From contig NZ_KB893666.1 in NCBI RefSeq assembly GCF_000374145.1, positions 1 through 54,374 on the forward strand: a stretch of DNA of 54,374 nucleotides, read 5' to 3'. A model generated the notes under the pieces. The model worked only from the letters and a program-made list of their open reading frames with translations, searched no databases and was not told the origin of the DNA. A program made the position numbers and the translations under genes. Origin of the DNA: Neomegalonema perideroedes DSM 15528. GTDB taxonomy: Bacteria; Pseudomonadota; Alphaproteobacteria; Rhodobacterales; Rhodobacteraceae. Shown here in pieces: positions 51,008 to 54,374 of the stretch. Every line of letters begins with the position of its first letter. The stretch's first letter is position 1.

Positions 51008-53284
51008 ATGGACGCCCCTGTTCGGACCGCAGGCTCTGCGGTCTTCGCTCTGCCCATCGAGGGCATGACCTGCGCGTCTTGCGTGGGGCGCGTCGAAAAA
51101 GCCCTGAGGGCCGTGCCCGGCGTGACCGAGGCCAATGTGAACCTCGCCACGGAGAGGGCCAGCGTGCAGGCTTCGGCCTCCGTGGATCGGGCGCAGCTGG
51201 TCGCGGCGGTGGAGAAGATCGGCTACGCCGTTCCGGCCTCCGCCGCGCCCGAGGCGGCGCAGGAGCAAGCCGAAGAGCGCTCCGCCCGCAAGGAGGAGGA
51301 GCTTCACGAGCTGACCCGCGCCTTCCGGCGGGCGGCGCTCCTGACCGCGCCGGTCTTCGTTCTGGAGATGGGGTCTCATCTCATTCCGGGCGTCCATCAT
51401 CTGATCGCCTCGACCATCGGCGTTCAGGCGAGCTGGATTCTCCAGTTCCTCCTGACGACTCTCGTGCTCTTCGGCCCCGGACTGCGCTTCTTCAAAACGG
51501 GGATTCCGGCTCTGCTGCGCGGCGCGCCGGATATGAACTCCCTCGTGGCGGCGGGGTCTCTCTCGGCCTACGGCTATTCGCTCGCGGCGACCTTCGCGCC
51601 CGGGCTGCTGCCGTCCGGAACCGTCAACGTCTATTACGAGGCCGCCGCGGTCATCGTGACGCTGATTCTGCTCGGGCGTCTGCTGGAGGCCCGCGCCAAG
51701 GGCCGGACCTCCGAGGCGATCCAGCGGCTGGTCGGACTTCAGGTCAAGACGGCGCGGGTGCGGCGCGGCGGCGAAATCGTCGAGACGCCCATCTCCGCCG
51801 TCGTGGCGGGCGATCTGCTGGAGGTCCGCCCCGGCGAGCGCATTCCGGTGGACGGGCGCGTGGTCGAGGGGGAAAGCTACGTCGACGAATCCATGATCTC
51901 CGGCGAGCCGATTCCGGCGCTGAAGTCTCCTGGCGCCGAGGTGGTCGGCGGGACGGTGAATCAGAAAGGCGCCTTCGCCTTCACGGCCACGGCGGTGGGC
52001 GGCGAGACGCTCCTCGCGCAGATCATCCGCATGGTCGAGGAGGCTCAGGGCTCCAAGCCGCCGATTCAGGCTTTGGTGGATAAGATCGCCCTTTGGTTCG
52101 TCCCGGCGGTGATGGCGGTCGCGGCGCTGACCTTCGGGCTCTGGCTGATCTTCGGACCCTCGCCCGCTCTGAGCTTCGCGCTGGTCAACGCGGTGGCGGT
52201 GCTGATCATCGCCTGTCCCTGCGCCATGGGGCTGGCCACGCCGACCTCGATCATGGTCGGGACGGGGCGCGGCGCCGAGATGGGGATCCTCTTCCGCAAG
52301 GGCGAGGCTTTACAGGTACTTAAGGGCGCCAGGGTCGTGGCTTTCGACAAGACCGGCACTCTGACCGAAGGGCGCCCGAGCCTCACGGAGCTGGAGCTGG
52401 CGGCGGGCTTCTCGCGCGCCGAGGTTCTGGAGGCCGTGGCGGCGGTCGAGGCGAAATCGGAGCATCCCATAGCTCAGGCCCTCGTCGCGGCCGCCGAACG
52501 GGAAGGGCTGAGGCCGCCGCCCGTTTCGGAATTCGAATCGGTCACGGGCTATGGCGTGAAGGCTCTGGCCGGAGGACGGCGCGTCGCGGTGGGCGCCGGG
52601 CGCTTCATGCAGGCTCTGGGGCTCGACGCCGCGCCTTTCGCCATTATCGCGGAGCGTCTGGCGCAGGAGGGCGAGACGCCCCTCTATGCGGCCCTCGACG
52701 GGCGGCTGGCGGCGATCCTCGCCGTTTCGGATCCGATCAAGGAGACCACGCCTCAGGCGGTCAAGGCGCTCCATGATCTGGGGCTCAAGACCGCCATGAT
52801 CACCGGAGACGACGCCCGCACCGCGCGCGCCGTGGCCGCCCGGCTCGGAATCGACGAGGTGGTCGCGGAGGTTCTTCCCGAGGGCAAGGTGGAGGCGATT
52901 CGGCGTCTGCGGCGCGAATATGGCGCCGTGGCCTTCGTCGGCGACGGGGTGAACGACGCGCCCGCTCTGGCCGAGGCCGACGTGGGGCTGGCCGTCGGCG
53001 CGGGAACCGACATCGCCATAGAGGCGGCGGACGTGGTGCTGATGTCGGGAGATCTGCGCGGCGCGGCGCGGGCCGCGGCGCTCTCCAAAGCCACGATCCG
53101 CAACATCCGCCAGAATCTTTTTTGGGCCTTCGCCTATAACGCCGCCCTGATTCCCGTGGCGGCGGGGGCGCTTTATCCGGCTTTCGGGATTCTGCTCTCG
53201 CCTGTTTTCGCGGCGGGCGCCATGGCGCTGTCGAGCGTCTTCGTGCTGGGGAACGCTCTGAGGCTGCGTCGCTTCGCTGCGTGA
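51008..53284 (+). CDS. copA: Copper-exporting P1B-type ATPase
   Basis: A 758-residue Cu(I) efflux pump. An N-terminal metal-binding domain has GMTCASC (19-25). Core motifs are CPC in transmembrane helix 6 (403-405), phosphorylated Asp in DKTGTLTEG (D447), the nucleotide-domain SEHP motif, GDGVNDAP (645-652), and the actuator ISGEP. Eight transmembrane segments are expected. The start at 51008 has AAGGAGG 5 bp upstream; longer starts run into the promoter. The promoter is CueR-type and divergent from copZ. Confidence 0.96.
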   Translation: MDAPVRTAGSAVFALPIEGMTCASCVGRVEKALRAVPGVTEANVNLATERASVQASASVDRAQLVAAVEKIGYAVPASAAPEAAQEQAEERSARKEEELHELTRAFRRAALLTAPVFVLEMGSHLIPGVHHLIASTIGVQASWILQFLLTTLVLFGPGLRFFKTGIPALLRGAPDMNSLVAAGSLSAYGYSLAATFAPGLLPSGTVNVYYEAAAVIVTLILLGRLLEARAKGRTSEAIQRLVGLQVKTARVRRGGEIVETPISAVVAGDLLEVRPGERIPVDGRVVEGESYVDESMISGEPIPALKSPGAEVVGGTVNQKGAFAFTATAVGGETLLAQIIRMVEEAQGSKPPIQALVDKIALWFVPAVMAVAALTFGLWLIFGPSPALSFALVNAVAVLIIACPCAMGLATPTSIMVGTGRGAEMGILFRKGEALQVLKGARVVAFDKTGTLTEGRPSLTELELAAGFSRAEVLEAVAAVEAKSEHPIAQALVAAAEREGLRPPPVSEFESVTGYGVKALAGGRRVAVGAGRFMQALGLDAAPFAIIAERLAQEGETPLYAALDGRLAAILAVSDPIKETTPQAVKALHDLGLKTAMITGDDARTARAVAARLGIDEVVAEVLPEGKVEAIRRLRREYGAVAFVGDGVNDAPALAEADVGLAVGAGTDIAIEAADVVLMSGDLRGAARAAALSKATIRNIRQNLFWAFAYNAALIPVAAGALYPAFGILLSPVFAAGAMALSSVFVLGNALRLRRFAA

Positions 53285-53314
53285 AAACCTTGCGGCCTTC
53301 ATGGCTTTTCCATA

Positions 53315-53342
53315 TTGCAAATCTGGAGATTTGGCCTATATC
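53315..53342 (+). promoter_or_regulatory. Promoter of the cold-shock gene with long leader
   Basis: -35 TTGCAA (53315-53320), 16-bp spacer, -10 TATATC (53337-53342). The start of transcription would leave a leader of about 120 nt before the ATG at 53470, similar to the long structured leaders of csp mRNAs. Confidence 0.6.
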
Positions 53343-53469
53343 ACGCGCATCGACCATTGCTTGTGACGCCGGTTCGGAGTTTTCGCTTCGTCCGATTTCC
53401 TTTCAAAGAATCGATCCAACCCCGCAGGGCATCGCGGGAACCACAACGATTGCTTAGAAGGAGATCGTT

Positions 53470-53679
53470 ATGAATACTGGTGTTGTGAAGTGGTTTAACG
53501 CCACCAAGGGTTTCGGCTTCATCCAGCCCGACAATGGCGGCCCGGACGTTTTCGTGCACATCTCCGCCGTGGAGCGCGCCGGCTGGCGCTCGCTCGCCGA
53601 CGGCCAGAAGATCGGCTACGACATCGTTCAGGACCGTCGTTCCGGCAAGAACTCCGCCGACAACCTGCAGGCGATCTGA
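53470..53679 (+). CDS. Cold-shock domain protein (CspA family)
   Basis: A 69-residue single CSD beta-barrel that binds single-stranded RNA/DNA. RNP1 is KGFGFIQP and RNP2 is VFVHIS; the N-terminus [15 protein letters not shown] is canonical. The ribosome site AAGGAG is strong. Downstream the MerR gene follows after 133 bp, and no clear terminator was found between them. Cold or growth-phase control is likely but not shown. Confidence 0.95.
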   Translation: MNTGVVKWFNATKGFGFIQPDNGGPDVFVHISAVERAGWRSLADGQKIGYDIVQDRRSGKNSADNLQAI

Positions 53680-53779
53680 GATTTCCGATCGTCGCCGCCG
53701 AGCGCTGAAGCGCCGCGGCTGAACCGTTCAGAGAGGCCGGGCAGAGGGGCGATTCCCTTGCCGAAGTCAGGGCTACCCC

Positions 53780-53794
53780 CTATAGCGGCTAGAG
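53780..53794 (+). promoter_or_regulatory. MerR-type dyad upstream of the MerR gene
   Basis: CTATAGC-G-GCTAGAG (arms match 6 of 7) just upstream of the gene at 53813. This resembles the operators of divalent-metal MerR proteins and differs from the CTTCCC/GGGAAG dyads of the copper promoters. It is probably an autoregulatory site. Confidence 0.55.
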
Positions 53795-53812
53795 CTTCAA
53801 GAGGATTCGCGC

Positions 53813-54247
53813 ATGTCGACCATTGGAAAACTCAGCGCGGCGGCGGGGGTGAAGATCCCCACCATCCGCTATTATGAGCAGATCGGCCTGCTGCCGGAGG
53901 CGCCGCGCAGCGAAGGCGGACAAAGGATCTACGACCACAAAGCTTTGAATCGCCTGAGGTTCATCCGCCATTCCCGGGAGCTCGGCTTTCCGCTGGAGGC
54001 GATCCGGGATCTGCTGGATCTCGCGGATCAGCCGCAAAGCTCCTGCGCGGCGGCGGACGGCGCGGCGAAGGCGCAATTGGCTGCGGTCAAAACGCGCATC
54101 CTGCGTCTGAAGGCGCTGGAGGCGGAGCTTGAGCGCATGATCGCCGATTGCGCCCATGGGGTCGTCGCGGATTGCCGGGTGATCGAGGTGCTGGGCGACC
54201 ACAGCCTCTGCGGCCATGAGCATCATCCCCAAACAGGGACTCTGTAA
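53813..54247 (+). CDS. MerR-family heavy-metal regulator
   Basis: A 144-residue MerR protein. The DNA-binding domain includes IRYYEQIGLLPEAPRSEGGQ, a long dimerisation helix spans about 85-112, and the metal loop lies at the C-terminus. Cysteines are at 78, 113, 121 and 133, with a His-rich tail (GHEHH). Cys at the 77-79 position is typical of Zn/Cd/Pb sensors (ZntR, CadR, PbrR), whereas Cu(I) sensors such as CueR have Ser there. It is near copA but may not control it. The start is ATG 53813. The last 127 bp of the window hold no gene. Confidence 0.88.
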   Translation: MSTIGKLSAAAGVKIPTIRYYEQIGLLPEAPRSEGGQRIYDHKALNRLRFIRHSRELGFPLEAIRDLLDLADQPQSSCAAADGAAKAQLAAVKTRILRLKALEAELERMIADCAHGVVADCRVIEVLGDHSLCGHEHHPQTGTL

Positions 54248-54374
54248 GCCTCCGCCCGCGCAAAAGAAAAGGCCGGGCTGGGAGGTCTGAGGGCCTCGGT
54301 TTCGTCGGTCATGCGAAGTTTCCTCATCCTGAGCGATGGGTTGGAGAACGACGCCCGCGGGCCCCGGCGACGCG

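Noticed and set aside
50524-51150. 208-codon minus-strand open frame over copZ and the copA promoter
   Set aside because: Crosses the CueR promoters and the copZ gene in another frame; the composition is typical of a shadow frame.

Overview
The window is a dense, high-GC stretch of what looks like an alphaproteobacterial chromosome. The basis is inference from gene content: an Irr-like Fur-family regulator, an RpiR-type IolR with GGAA-N6-TTCC operators as described in Sinorhizobium, a Caulobacter-style inositol ABC transporter (IbpA/IatA/IatP) and a kpsTEM-type capsule exporter. The genus cannot be fixed from the sequence alone. No rRNA, tRNA, CRISPR array, transposase or integrase was seen. 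Many neighbouring genes share 4-bp ATGA stop/start overlaps, so operons can be read with some confidence.

Layout: (1) 0.2-6.2 kb, a DUF2254 membrane protein, a CNNM/CorC-type protein and a kpsT-kpsE-kpsM capsule export set. (2) 6.2-17.8 kb, a myo-inositol regulon: iolR-ibpA-iatP-iatA-iolC-iolD-iolE-iolB on the minus strand, and divergently a Gfo/Idh/MocA dehydrogenase plus iolG. IolR-type operators lie in both promoter regions. (3) 18.0-24.8 kb, a nitroreductase, a family 2A encapsulin shell gene with its cysteine desulfurase cargo, a VOC-GST pair with a divergent LysR gene, and an MYG1-family protein. (4) 24.8-32.5 kb, a complete lower meta-cleavage (catechol) pathway from catechol 2,3-dioxygenase to pyruvate plus acetyl-CoA, with a LysR gene and three promoters of the same architecture. 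(5) 32.7-40.5 kb, Irr, pseudouridine catabolism (psuK-psuG), galE, lysine catabolism (davA-davB) and a D-aminopeptidase. (6) 40.5-48.7 kb, a seven-gene operon with three luciferase-like flavin monooxygenases, an M20 deacylase, a GNAT acetyltransferase, a single-polypeptide permease-ATPase and a solute-binding protein. It resembles the Bacillus ytm/yxe S-substituted-cysteine salvage systems. (7) 48.7-54.4 kb, an AT-rich intergenic island, a MATE transporter, copZ and copA from divergent CueR-type promoters, a cold-shock protein and a MerR regulator.

How the genes work together: much of the window is scavenging catabolism (inositol, catechol, lysine, pseudouridine, alkylated cysteines). Two separate parts deal with sulfur: the encapsulin with its cysteine desulfurase, and the S-substituted-cysteine operon. 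The most notable items are the encapsulin locus, whose cargo has an internally duplicated disordered N-terminus; the sulfur operon with its fused ABC transporter; and the shared 44-bp promoter layout of the meta-cleavage genes.
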